Source of the DNA: Mycolicibacterium psychrotolerans
Lineage (GTDB): Bacteria > Actinomycetota > Actinomycetes > Mycobacteriales > Mycobacteriaceae
Assembly: GCF_010729305.1 (NCBI RefSeq)
Contig: NZ_AP022574.1
Location: forward strand, 1,612,001-1,676,000
Direction of reading: 5' to 3'
DNA: 64,000 nucleotides
The notes beneath the pieces are model-generated. The model was not told the origin of the DNA and searched no databases. It saw nothing but the letters and a program-made list of their open reading frames with translations. Within the stretch, counting starts at the first letter, position 1, and every line of letters starts with the position of its first letter. A program made the position numbers and the translations under genes. Of this stretch, positions 43,359-51,834 are shown piece after piece.

Positions 43359-43380
43359 GACCTTTACCGGACCTTGACCG
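43359..43380 (+). promoter_or_regulatory. Tandem 11-bp direct repeat upstream of the SARP-type gene
   Basis: GACCTTTACCG (43359-43369) is followed at once by GACCTTGACCG (43370-43380), 10 of 11 identical. SARP regulators are known to bind direct repeats at 11-bp spacing just upstream of the -10, so this is a plausible autoregulatory site 33 nt before the GTG at 43413. Confidence 0.55.
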
Positions 43381-43412
43381 TGTGGTGAATTCAGCCCTCC
43401 ACCATCGCAGAG

Positions 43413-46400
43413 GTGAGTAGCCTTTCTTCGGTGGAGCTGGGGGTTCTGGGCCCTCTGCACGTCCGGCAGTTCGGTCTTCCGGTCGCGATTCCGGGCGCCA
43501 AGCCACGGGCCATCTTGACGATGCTCGGGTTGTCGGGCGGTGCCGTCGTTCCCGGGGACACGCTCGTCGAACTGCTGTGGGGGACGGATCCACCGCGCAC
43601 CGCGGCGAAGGCTCTGCAAACGCACATCTCGGCGCTGCGTCGCGCGCTGGGTGACGGCTTCGTGCTCACCCAGGGCACGGGATGGACCGTCAACACGCCC
43701 GAGATCGACGCTGTCCGCTACGGAACGGCCGCTGCACTGGGCCGTGAGGCGATGGCCGCCGGGGACGCCGGTCACGCGGTGGCCCGCTTCGACGAGGCGC
43801 TGAGACTGTGGCGCGGCGCGCCGGAAATGCCCGACAGCCGGCGCGGGGCCGCGGAGAGGATCCGCTGGACCGAGGGGCACGCCGCTCTGGTAGAGGACCG
43901 CGCCGATGCATTGCTGGCGACGGGCCGGTCCGCGGAGCTCATCGGCGAACTCGAAGCCGCGATCGCCGAGGCCCCGCTGCGCGAGCGGCGTTGGGGCCAA
44001 CTGATGCTCGCCCTCTATCGGGCCGGCCGGCAAGGTGAAGCACTTGCTGCGTATCAACGGGTCCGCGCACTGCTTGCCGACGAGCTGGGTGTCGACCCGG
44101 GACCGGAGCTGCGTAGGCTGGAGTCCAAGATCGTCGTCCAAGACGACTCACTCGAACTGCCCGTCTACCAGAATGTTTCGTCCGTCATGCGGGCGGTGAC
44201 GTTCCTGCTCACCGACATCGAGGGGTCAACCGCGGCGTGGGAGCACGATGCCGACGCCATGGCAGTGGCGCTGGCCCGCCACGACGAGGTCGTCGGGCAC
44301 GTGGTCACCTCGCGCGGCGGGCGACTCATCAAGACCCGTGGCGAAGGTGATGCGACGTTCTCGGTGTTCGACCGCCCGTCGGGGGCGGCTGCGGCTGCCG
44401 TCGAATTGCAGGAAGCCATCCGCCGCGAACCGTGGGCGCTCGCCGAACCGATGCGGATTCGGATCGCCCTGCACACCGGCGAGGTGGAGTTCCGCGACGG
44501 CGACTACTTCGGTCGCGCGGTCAACCGGGCCGCTCGCCTGCGGTCGCTGGCCGACGGCGGCCAGATCCTGTGCTCAGGGGCGACAGCTGAACTGGTCATC
44601 GATTCCCTGGCCGACGACGTCGTTCTGGCCGATCTCGGCACGCGTCAGCTGAAGAACCTCGCCCGCCCGGAGCACGTGTTCGAGCTGCAGCTGCAGAGTC
44701 CCGATGACTCCCGTCCGCCCACGGTCGATGCGCCCGTCGAACGGCCGGTCATGCCCGTCTTGCTGGCTGGTGCCGGCCCGTTCGTGGGCAGAGCCGGCGA
44801 GATCGAGCTACTGCTGGCCGGATGGCAGACGACACTCGACTCCGGAGCGCGAGCGGTACTGATCTCGGGCGAGCCCGGCGTCGGGAAGACGCGGCTGGCG
44901 GGGGAGTGGTCCCGTCGGGCGTATGAGGAGGGCGCCGCCGTGCTGTACGGCCGCTGCGACGAGGACCTCGGCGCGCCGTACCAGCCGTTCGCCGAGGCGC
45001 TGCGATCGCTGCTGCCGTGCGTAGGGCCCCAGCGGTTGCGCGGCCTGCGCGGGATCGAGGCGCTCCTGCCACTGGTTCCGGGCTTGCCTGACGTGCTTCC
45101 CGAGTTGGCGGCGCCGCCGCGCGCCGACCCCGACACCGAACGCTATGCGCTCTTCGACGCGGTGGTTGCGGTGATGGGCGCGGTGTCCGCGAGCACACCC
45201 GTGATTCTCGTCCTCGACGATCTCCATTGGGCGGCCAAGCCGACACTGTTGCTGCTGCGACACCTCCTCCGTTTCGGCGAGCACGCACGCGTGCAGATCA
45301 TCGGGACGTACCGCAGCACCGACCTCGATCGGTCGCACCCGCTGGCCGCGATGCTGGCCGACCTGAACCGCGACGGCATCGCCAACAGGCTGCAGCTCGG
45401 CGGGCTCGAGCGCGACGATGTCACGGCGTACCTGGCCGCGGCGGGTTATGACGACGAAGACCTCGCCCGAGCGCTGGCCTCGGTGACCGGCGGCAATCCC
45501 TTCTTCCTCATCGAGGCGCTGCGGCATGTGGACGAGAGCGGTGGTCGCTGGGATCCGAGTACTCTGCCGCAGGGTGTCCGAGAAGCCGTGAGTCGCAGGC
45601 TGTCTCGTCTGTCGGTCGAGACGAACAAGGCCCTCGGCGCGGCGGCCGTCGTGGGCAGCCGGTTCGCCGTCGACCTGGTCGAGCGGGTGATGGACCAGGA
45701 TCTCGTCGATGCGTTCGACGAGGCGTGCAAAGCGGGCATCGTCATCGAGGAGCCTGGTGGGCTGTACCGCTTCAATCACGCTCTCGTGCGGCAGTCGCTC
45801 CTCGCCGAACTGGCGTCGGTTCGGCGAATGCGACTGCACCAGCGGATCGCTGTGGCACTGGAGTCGGAGCCTGGGGCCGACGAACTGTTGGCCGAGTTGG
45901 CCCATCACTACTTCGAGTGCGCGTGGGCAGGTAATGCCGCCAAGGCGGTCGACTACTGCAGACGGGCCGCGGACCAGGCGATGGCGCGGCTGGCTTACGA
46001 GGGCGCCGCCGACCTCTACGACAAGGCGCTCCATGCGCTCGAGGAACTCGACGACGACCTGCCGGATCGCGGTGAACTGCAGGGTGAGTTGTCGATCGCG
46101 CGCTGCGAGGCGCTGCTCGCGGCGGGTGACGTCGCTTCGGCGGGGAGTGCGGTCGCGCAACTACGCCGAGCTGCGGGCGATTCCGGACGGCTCGCGGCGT
46201 GGGGTGTCTGCTTCGACGGCCAGCTCTCGTCGCTCACCGATCCGGGCCGACTGGACGAGTTCGAGTCTTCGGTCGGTGAGGCCGCCCGGACACTGGCCGA
46301 GTTGAAGGATTCGGCGGGGGAGGCCAAAGCGCACACCGTACGCGCCGGATGTCTCGCGCGGCTGGGCCGGATCGGAGACTGCGAGGCGGCGCTGGACCAG

Positions 46401-49400
46401 GCGTTGACGGCGGCTCGACGGGCGCGGGATCACCGCCGCGTGAACGCGGTGCTCGCCAACGCGCCACTGGCGGCGCTGTGGGGGCCGAACCCGGTGCCGC
46501 GCGCCGGCGGTCGTTGCCTGGATGTCGTCCGCCTGCTGAGGATCACGACGGGCTCTCCGATCGTGGAGGCCACGTCGACGCGCTGCCAGGCGCTACTGGA
46601 CGCGTTCCGTGGGCGTGCTGACGCCGGGCGACAACTGATCGACTCGGCGAGGCGGTCGCTGTCCGAGTTGGGCATGCGGCACGCGCTCCTGGAGGTGGAG
46701 CAGTTCGCCGGCATCATCGAGTTGGTCGCCGACGAGCACGCCGCCGCAGAGCCGCACCTGCGGCGGGCTTACCGCGGCTTCCGTCGTATGAGGTTGGACG
46801 CCGACACCGCGGAGACCGCCGCGCTGTTGGCACGGGCGTGCCTGACCCTGGGACGGGATGCTGATGCCGACGAATTGTGCGCGGAGAGTGAACGTCTCGC
46901 CGGCCACGCGCTGAAGGCGTCGATCTCGTGGCGGACGGTGCGGGCACAGCTACTGGCGCGGGGCGGTGACCTCGACGGTGCTCGTCGGGTAGCGGAGGAG
47001 GCGGTCGCTCTCGCCGAGCGCACGGACGCGCTGGTGGACCACGGCGATGCGTGTCTGGCACTGGCGGCGGTATTGGTTGCCGCGGGTGATGTGGGGGGAG
47101 CACGGTCCGCGGCTGAACGCGCTCTCGAGCTATACGAGTTGAAAGGTGCTGCGGCCCTCTCTGATCAGGCGCTCCTGATGCTGAGGCAACAGCACGACTC
47201 AGCCATCCAGTCTCGTTCGGAGGTCACTGTCGTGAAGCTCGACAACGCCTGTGTGCGAGCCGGTGAGCGGGTCATTCAGGCCATCAATCGTCAGGACTGG
47301 GAACAGCTCGAGCGGCTCATCGCACCGAAGATCGAACTGGAGAGTCGCCGTAAGATCGTCGGTTTCGCACCAATGCGATTCTCGTTCGAAGGGTGGCGAC
47401 GGGAGATGAGTCGCTATCTCGATCTTGGATTCAACGACTACCGCCAGACTATCGTCGCGATACGGGGTGACCGATTCGCGCTCTCCAAACTCTTGATGGA
47501 TACACGCGACGACAGCATCGGTGCTCCACGAGACGAGGCCCTGCAGGTGGTGGGACTCGACGAAGATGGCCGAATCGCGTTGCAGGTCTCGTTCGACGTG
47601 GAGGATGTCGACGCCGCGCTGGCGGAACTCGAGAGTCGGCACGCACGGCTAGACGCACAACGGCGTCGACGGATGCTCGAGAACACCGCGACCCGCGCCG
47701 ACGACCATGCTTACGCGCTCTTCGCCCGCGGCTGCCTCGATGAGATCGGAGCGCTGTACGCAGAAGACCTTCACATCGAAGATCGACGGCACGGGTTCTA
47801 TCGCGAGAGTGACGACCGCGAAACAGCCCTCGCGAATGTCCGTGCGATAGCGGAGATCGGCGCAATGATCACCCACACGCCTCTCGCTGTGCGCGGAGAT
47901 CGTCTCAGTCTCAGTCACATACGCTTCGAGGAGCATGATCGGCAGACCGGCTCATTCTTCGCTGAGTCGCTCGAGCTGAATGAGGTCGACGCCGAGGGTG
48001 TGATGGTGACCAGAATCGTGTTCGATGTCGACGACCTCGACGCGGCCATCGCAGAACTCGACAGTCGTTACGCCGCAGGCGAGGCGCGCCCACACGCCGA
48101 CGCCTGGTCGATCATCGTCGAGGGTTGCGCCTTTCTGAAGTGTCACGGGACCTGGCCTATCACAGATGATTTCGTCGGCGTCGACCATCGTTCGGGCGCG
48201 ACGTCCGCACCGGAGGACATGACGGCCTTCATACGGGAATCGGCGCTGGACACGCCCGGCATCGAGCTGTATGTCGAGGCTGTCCATCGGCTCGCCGATT
48301 CTGCAGCAGTGATCACCACGGTCACCATGGGGACATCCACCCAGGGGTTCGACGCCGAGTGGCGATCGATGGGTGTGATCGTCTTCGAAGGAAGGTTGAT
48401 AGCTCGGACCGAGGTGTTCGATGTGGCGGATCTCGATGCCGCGCTGGCGCGGTTCGACGAGCTGAGTCGGCCGCAGCGATCGCTGGAGAACGACGCGACC
48501 CGCTGCTACGAGCGCTTCAACTCGTGCTTGGCCAGAGGCGATCGGGAGGGTTTGGCCGCGACACTGGCGGACGACTTCGTCGCCGACGACAGTCGTCGCG
48601 TCGTCGGGTCGGGTCGGGTCGGTCGTGACGCCGCGATCGACCACGTCCGGGTTCTCTCGGATCTCGGCGTCACCGAGGCGACGTCGACGATTCTCGCCAC
48701 CCGGGGGAATCGTCTGGCATTGATGCGTGCTCACTTCCGGGGTCGCGACGTGCGACCCGACGCCTTCTCCATCGACGTGCTCCACCTCGCCGAGGTCGGC
48801 GAGGCCCATCGGATGACGGGGTTCGCCGCCTTCGATGTCGATGATTTCGACGCCGCCATCACCGAACTCGATGCGAGATATCTGGCTGGCGAGGCTGCAC
48901 CGTTCGCGCGGATATTCTCGGTCTTCGCGCAGGGGTTCTCCGCACTGAATCGCCGTGAGATTCCGGCGACGACGACGCGCTTCGTCGACATCGACCGTCG
49001 GTCCGGAGCGGGGCTCGGCTCGGGTGACTTGAGGGCATACCTGGCGATTGCTCTCCAGGACACGGAGAACAACTGTCTGTATGTGGAAGCCGTGCACCGG
49101 CTGAGCGAGGTGGGCGCGGTCATCACCCACGTGGCGAGGGGCTTAACCTCGGAGGGGCTCGGCCTGGAGTGGCGAATGGTCGACGTACTCACAGTCGAAG
49201 GTGACCTCATCGACCGCTGCGAGATGTTCGACGACAGTGACCTCGATGCGGCAATCGCCAGGTTCGACGAATTGTGCAGCCCCGCATCCCGGCTGGAGAA
49301 CTCGGCCAGCCGCGTCTACGACCGCTGGGTGGCGGCGTATCACCATCGGGACTGGATGGCCATGCAGGAGCTGATGGCGCGCGACATCATCCATGCCGAC

Positions 49401-50900
49401 CGCCGTCGGGTGGTGAATGGCGGTGTCCAGCTGGGTCGCGAAGCGGTTATGACCAACATGAGGGCCATTGCCGCCGTCGGAGTGACGGACATCGACCCGT
49501 CCGTCATCGCGACCCGCGGGGATCGCCTCGCGCTCGTGCACCAACGTGTATCGGGTGACCGGCGGCCCTCTGCGTTCCGCTCGGACATCGTGAGTGTCGT
49601 CGAAATCAACGCTCACCATTGCTTCACTCGCGGCGTCGCCTTCGATCCCGACGATCTGGGGGCTGCTCTCGCTGATCTCGACGCCCGCTATCTCGTAGGC
49701 GAAGCTGCGCCGCATGTGCACACGTGGTCGGTTGTCATGGCGGGATATGCCGCCTTCAACGAAGGTGAACTGTCTGCTCTGACGCCCGACTTCGCGAGTC
49801 TCGACCATCGCCGCGCCGCTGCGTTCGCTCCCGGCGAGCTGGTCCGGTACATCCAGGCTGCATGGGAGGATTCACCGGGGACCAGCATCCGGGTGGAAGC
49901 TGTGCATCGGCTTAGCGATCGCGGTGCCGTTATCACGCATTTTTCGGCCGGTACATCCCGAGCGGGGTTCCACGCCGAGTGGCGGGACATCGCCGTAGCG
50001 ATGGTGAACGGCGACGCCCTCGGTCGGATGGAGCTCTTCGACGCGACCGATCTCGACGCCGCGCTCGCACGCTTCGACGAACTCAGCGCCACAGGGACTC
50101 TGGAGAACGAGGCGAGCCGAGCAACGGAGCGATTCGTACATTGCTTTGCGATAAGTGACTGGGATGCTCTGACCGAAAACCTCCATAGCGAGTTCACTTT
50201 GGACGATCGCCGTCATGTAGTGGGCGCAGGAATCCGGCGCGGTCGAGATGCTGAGATCGAGGATCTTCGGGCGTTCACTGACGTCGGGCTCATGAACGCG
50301 GCGTTCACCGTTATTGCGACCAGGGGCGAGCGACTCGTGCTTTCGCGGACGACGATCGGGCAGCTAGATAGTCAGATCGGCGACGTGCACACCGACATGT
50401 TGGCGATAGCCGAGGTCGATGCCGAAAGTCGTATGACCGCGACCGTGTTGTTCGATCCGAACGACATCGACGCCGCCGTCTCCGAACTCGATGCCCGGTT
50501 CATGGCCGGCGAGGGCGCGCTGTACGCGGACATCTGGTCGCTGGTGATTAAGACCTACGCCGCGTTCAACCGGCATGAGTTGTCGAAGACGACGCCGGAC
50601 TGGGCGAACATCGACCACCGGCTCGGCGTCGGATCCGCGACCGGCGAGATGAACACTTACGTCAGCGCCATGTGGGAGGTGGTGCCCGACGTCAGCACCC
50701 ACATCGAATCCGTGCATCGTCTGAGCACACTGGGAGCGGTGTTCACCCACACCGAGCGCGGCACCTCGCAGGAGGGCTTCGCCGCGGAGTGGCGCGAGGT
50801 TGCGCTCCTCACCTTCGACGGAGATGCGATCAACCGCTGCGAGCTGTTCGACGAAAACGATCTGGATATGGCCGTGGCCAGGTTCGACGCACTCGGCTGA
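43413..50900 (+). CDS. Giant SARP/BTAD - cyclase-like - ATPase - TPR regulator with tandem NTF2-like units
   Basis: A 2495-aa protein. Order: SARP-type winged helix (about 8-95) and BTAD (about 100-245); class III cyclase-like domain (about 262-440; TDIEGST, TRGEGDATFSVF, RIALHTGEV, YFGRAVNRAARL); ATPase with Walker A GEPGVGKT (486-493) and Walker B VILVLDDLHW (about 597-606); helical/TPR region to about 1260; one NTF2-like domain (about 1277-1420); then four tandem units starting at residues 1422, 1691, 1961 and 2230, each 269-270 aa, made of two NTF2-like halves. The half sequences repeat phrases such as ATRGDRLAL and EAVHRLSxxGAVITH. It occupies the place of Rv3517 in M. tuberculosis and is unlike it. 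Probably a cytoplasmic ligand- or ATP-sensing transcription regulator; its target is unknown. GTG 43413 or GTG 43431 could be the start. Confidence 0.9.
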   Translation: MSSLSSVELGVLGPLHVRQFGLPVAIPGAKPRAILTMLGLSGGAVVPGDTLVELLWGTDPPRTAAKALQTHISALRRALGDGFVLTQGTGWTVNTPEIDAVRYGTAAALGREAMAAGDAGHAVARFDEALRLWRGAPEMPDSRRGAAERIRWTEGHAALVEDRADALLATGRSAELIGELEAAIAEAPLRERRWGQLMLALYRAGRQGEALAAYQRVRALLADELGVDPGPELRRLESKIVVQDDSLELPVYQNVSSVMRAVTFLLTDIEGSTAAWEHDADAMAVALARHDEVVGHVVTSRGGRLIKTRGEGDATFSVFDRPSGAAAAAVELQEAIRREPWALAEPMRIRIALHTGEVEFRDGDYFGRAVNRAARLRSLADGGQILCSGATAELVIDSLADDVVLADLGTRQLKNLARPEHVFELQLQSPDDSRPPTVDAPVERPVMPVLLAGAGPFVGRAGEIELLLAGWQTTLDSGARAVLISGEPGVGKTRLAGEWSRRAYEEGAAVLYGRCDEDLGAPYQPFAEALRSLLPCVGPQRLRGLRGIEALLPLVPGLPDVLPELAAPPRADPDTERYALFDAVVAVMGAVSASTPVILVLDDLHWAAKPTLLLLRHLLRFGEHARVQIIGTYRSTDLDRSHPLAAMLADLNRDGIANRLQLGGLERDDVTAYLAAAGYDDEDLARALASVTGGNPFFLIEALRHVDESGGRWDPSTLPQGVREAVSRRLSRLSVETNKALGAAAVVGSRFAVDLVERVMDQDLVDAFDEACKAGIVIEEPGGLYRFNHALVRQSLLAELASVRRMRLHQRIAVALESEPGADELLAELAHHYFECAWAGNAAKAVDYCRRAADQAMARLAYEGAADLYDKALHALEELDDDLPDRGELQGELSIARCEALLAAGDVASAGSAVAQLRRAAGDSGRLAAWGVCFDGQLSSLTDPGRLDEFESSVGEAARTLAELKDSAGEAKAHTVRAGCLARLGRIGDCEAALDQALTAARRARDHRRVNAVLANAPLAALWGPNPVPRAGGRCLDVVRLLRITTGSPIVEATSTRCQALLDAFRGRADAGRQLIDSARRSLSELGMRHALLEVEQFAGIIELVADEHAAAEPHLRRAYRGFRRMRLDADTAETAALLARACLTLGRDADADELCAESERLAGHALKASISWRTVRAQLLARGGDLDGARRVAEEAVALAERTDALVDHGDACLALAAVLVAAGDVGGARSAAERALELYELKGAAALSDQALLMLRQQHDSAIQSRSEVTVVKLDNACVRAGERVIQAINRQDWEQLERLIAPKIELESRRKIVGFAPMRFSFEGWRREMSRYLDLGFNDYRQTIVAIRGDRFALSKLLMDTRDDSIGAPRDEALQVVGLDEDGRIALQVSFDVEDVDAALAELESRHARLDAQRRRRMLENTATRADDHAYALFARGCLDEIGALYAEDLHIEDRRHGFYRESDDRETALANVRAIAEIGAMITHTPLAVRGDRLSLSHIRFEEHDRQTGSFFAESLELNEVDAEGVMVTRIVFDVDDLDAAIAELDSRYAAGEARPHADAWSIIVEGCAFLKCHGTWPITDDFVGVDHRSGATSAPEDMTAFIRESALDTPGIELYVEAVHRLADSAAVITTVTMGTSTQGFDAEWRSMGVIVFEGRLIARTEVFDVADLDAALARFDELSRPQRSLENDATRCYERFNSCLARGDREGLAATLADDFVADDSRRVVGSGRVGRDAAIDHVRVLSDLGVTEATSTILATRGNRLALMRAHFRGRDVRPDAFSIDVLHLAEVGEAHRMTGFAAFDVDDFDAAITELDARYLAGEAAPFARIFSVFAQGFSALNRREIPATTTRFVDIDRRSGAGLGSGDLRAYLAIALQDTENNCLYVEAVHRLSEVGAVITHVARGLTSEGLGLEWRMVDVLTVEGDLIDRCEMFDDSDLDAAIARFDELCSPASRLENSASRVYDRWVAAYHHRDWMAMQELMARDIIHADRRRVVNGGVQLGREAVMTNMRAIAAVGVTDIDPSVIATRGDRLALVHQRVSGDRRPSAFRSDIVSVVEINAHHCFTRGVAFDPDDLGAALADLDARYLVGEAAPHVHTWSVVMAGYAAFNEGELSALTPDFASLDHRRAAAFAPGELVRYIQAAWEDSPGTSIRVEAVHRLSDRGAVITHFSAGTSRAGFHAEWRDIAVAMVNGDALGRMELFDATDLDAALARFDELSATGTLENEASRATERFVHCFAISDWDALTENLHSEFTLDDRRHVVGAGIRRGRDAEIEDLRAFTDVGLMNAAFTVIATRGERLVLSRTTIGQLDSQIGDVHTDMLAIAEVDAESRMTATVLFDPNDIDAAVSELDARFMAGEGALYADIWSLVIKTYAAFNRHELSKTTPDWANIDHRLGVGSATGEMNTYVSAMWEVVPDVSTHIESVHRLSTLGAVFTHTERGTSQEGFAAEWREVALLTFDGDAINRCELFDENDLDMAVARFDALG
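47676..50900 (+). repeat. Four tandem 807-810-bp coding repeats in the giant regulator
   Basis: Units begin at 47676, 48483, 49293 and 50100, at the codons for LENxAxR; spacings are 807, 810 and 807 bp. Each encodes an A half (LENxAxR...DDRRxVVG...ATRGDRLAL...FDxDDxDAA) and a B half (WSVV...DHRxGA...VEAVHRLSxxGAVITH...GTSxxGFxAEWR...FDELS). Protein-level identity is moderate and DNA identity is not obvious, so the duplications are old. Confidence 0.85.
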
Positions 50901-50901
50901 T

Positions 50902-50957
50902 CTGGTGTGCGCTCAGATCGCGATCTCGTGCGGAATCACGATCTGGACGCACACCAG
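50902..50957. terminator. 56-bp nested hairpin between the giant gene and echA19
   Basis: CTGGTGTGCG (50902-50911) pairs with CGCACACCAG (50948-50957), and inside it CAGATCG (50914-50920) pairs with CGATCTG (50939-50945), with a symmetric two-base internal loop. It begins just after one stop codon and ends 8 bp before the other, as expected for a bidirectional terminator. Confidence 0.75.
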
Positions 50958-50965
50958 CGACTATT

Positions 50966-51766
50966 TCATTTCATCTGGAAGTTCGGGGCGCGCTTCTCCT
51001 TGAATGCCCGCGGACCCTCCTTCGCGTCCTCGGACAGGAACACCGGGATGCCGTTGGCGGTGTCGGGCTTGAACGCCTCTTCCTCGTGCATGCCCTCGGT
51101 CTCGCGGATGGTCTTCAGGATCGCCTGCACCGCCAGCGGCCCGTTGTTGTTGATCACCTCGGCGATCTCGAGCGCCTTGTCCAGCGCGCTGCCATCGGGC
51201 ACCACGTACCCGATCAAGCCGTAGGACAGCGCCTCGGCCGCGGTGATGTGGCGGCCGGTCAGCAGCAGATCACACGCGATCGTGTAGGGAATCTGGCGTA
51301 CCAACCGCACCGCTGACCCGCCCATGGGGTACAGGCTCCACTTCGCCTCGGAGATGCCGAACTTCGCGCTCTCCCCGGCCACCCGGATGTCGGTGCCCTG
51401 CAGGATCTCGGTGCCACCGGCGATCGCCGGCCCTTCGACCGCGGCGATCAGCGGCTTCTTCAGCCGCCGGCCCTTGAGCAGGCCGTCGATGCGGGACGGG
51501 TCGTAGCTGCCGTCCTTGAACGAATCACCCGGTGGCTTGGCCGACGCGGCCTTCAGATCCATGCCCGCGCAGAAGTAGCCGCCCGCGCCGGTCAGGATGC
51601 AGGTTCGGATCTCCGGATCGTCGTCGACGCGGTCCCAGGACTCGACCATGATCGAGAGCATCTCGCCGGAGAGCGCGTTACGCGCCTCGGGCCGGTTCAT
51701 CGTCACGATCAGCGTGTGTCCGCGCTGCTCAACGAGGCAATCGGGCTGCTTCTGGGGTTCGCTCAC
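50966..51766 (-). CDS. echA19: EchA19, steroid side-chain enoyl-CoA hydratase
   Basis: A 266-aa crotonase, orthologue of Rv3516. It hydrates the side-chain enoyl-CoA in sterol beta-oxidation. The oxyanion-hole segments are [14 protein letters not shown] (about residues 61-74) and [14 protein letters not shown] (about 108-121), and [18 protein letters not shown] holds the usual second catalytic glutamate region. GTG 51766 has AAAGGCGG upstream. It is divergent from fadD19, sharing one KstR-type box 45 nt from its start. Confidence 0.94.
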   Translation of the reverse strand: MSEPQKQPDCLVEQRGHTLIVTMNRPEARNALSGEMLSIMVESWDRVDDDPEIRTCILTGAGGYFCAGMDLKAASAKPPGDSFKDGSYDPSRIDGLLKGRRLKKPLIAAVEGPAIAGGTEILQGTDIRVAGESAKFGISEAKWSLYPMGGSAVRLVRQIPYTIACDLLLTGRHITAAEALSYGLIGYVVPDGSALDKALEIAEVINNNGPLAVQAILKTIRETEGMHEEEAFKPDTANGIPVFLSEDAKEGPRAFKEKRAPNFQMK

Positions 51767-51799
51767 GGGTGTCCGCCTTTCCGCATCGAAGACAGCGAC

Positions 51800-51828
51800 T
51801 TGTCTGGAAATGTAACACGTTCTAATTT
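51800..51828 (+). promoter_or_regulatory. Leaderless promoter of fadD19
   Basis: TTGTCT (51800-51805), a 17-nt spacer and TAATTT (51823-51828) precede the GTG at 51835 by 6 nt. The KstR-type box fills the spacer and reaches the -10. Confidence 0.65.
51811..51824. promoter_or_regulatory. KstR-type operator between echA19 and fadD19
   Basis: TGTAACACGTTCTA matches the KstR consensus T-N2-AAC-N2-GTT-N2-A and lies between the divergent starts at 51766 and 51835. Confidence 0.88.
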
Positions 51829-51834
51829 AGAGCC

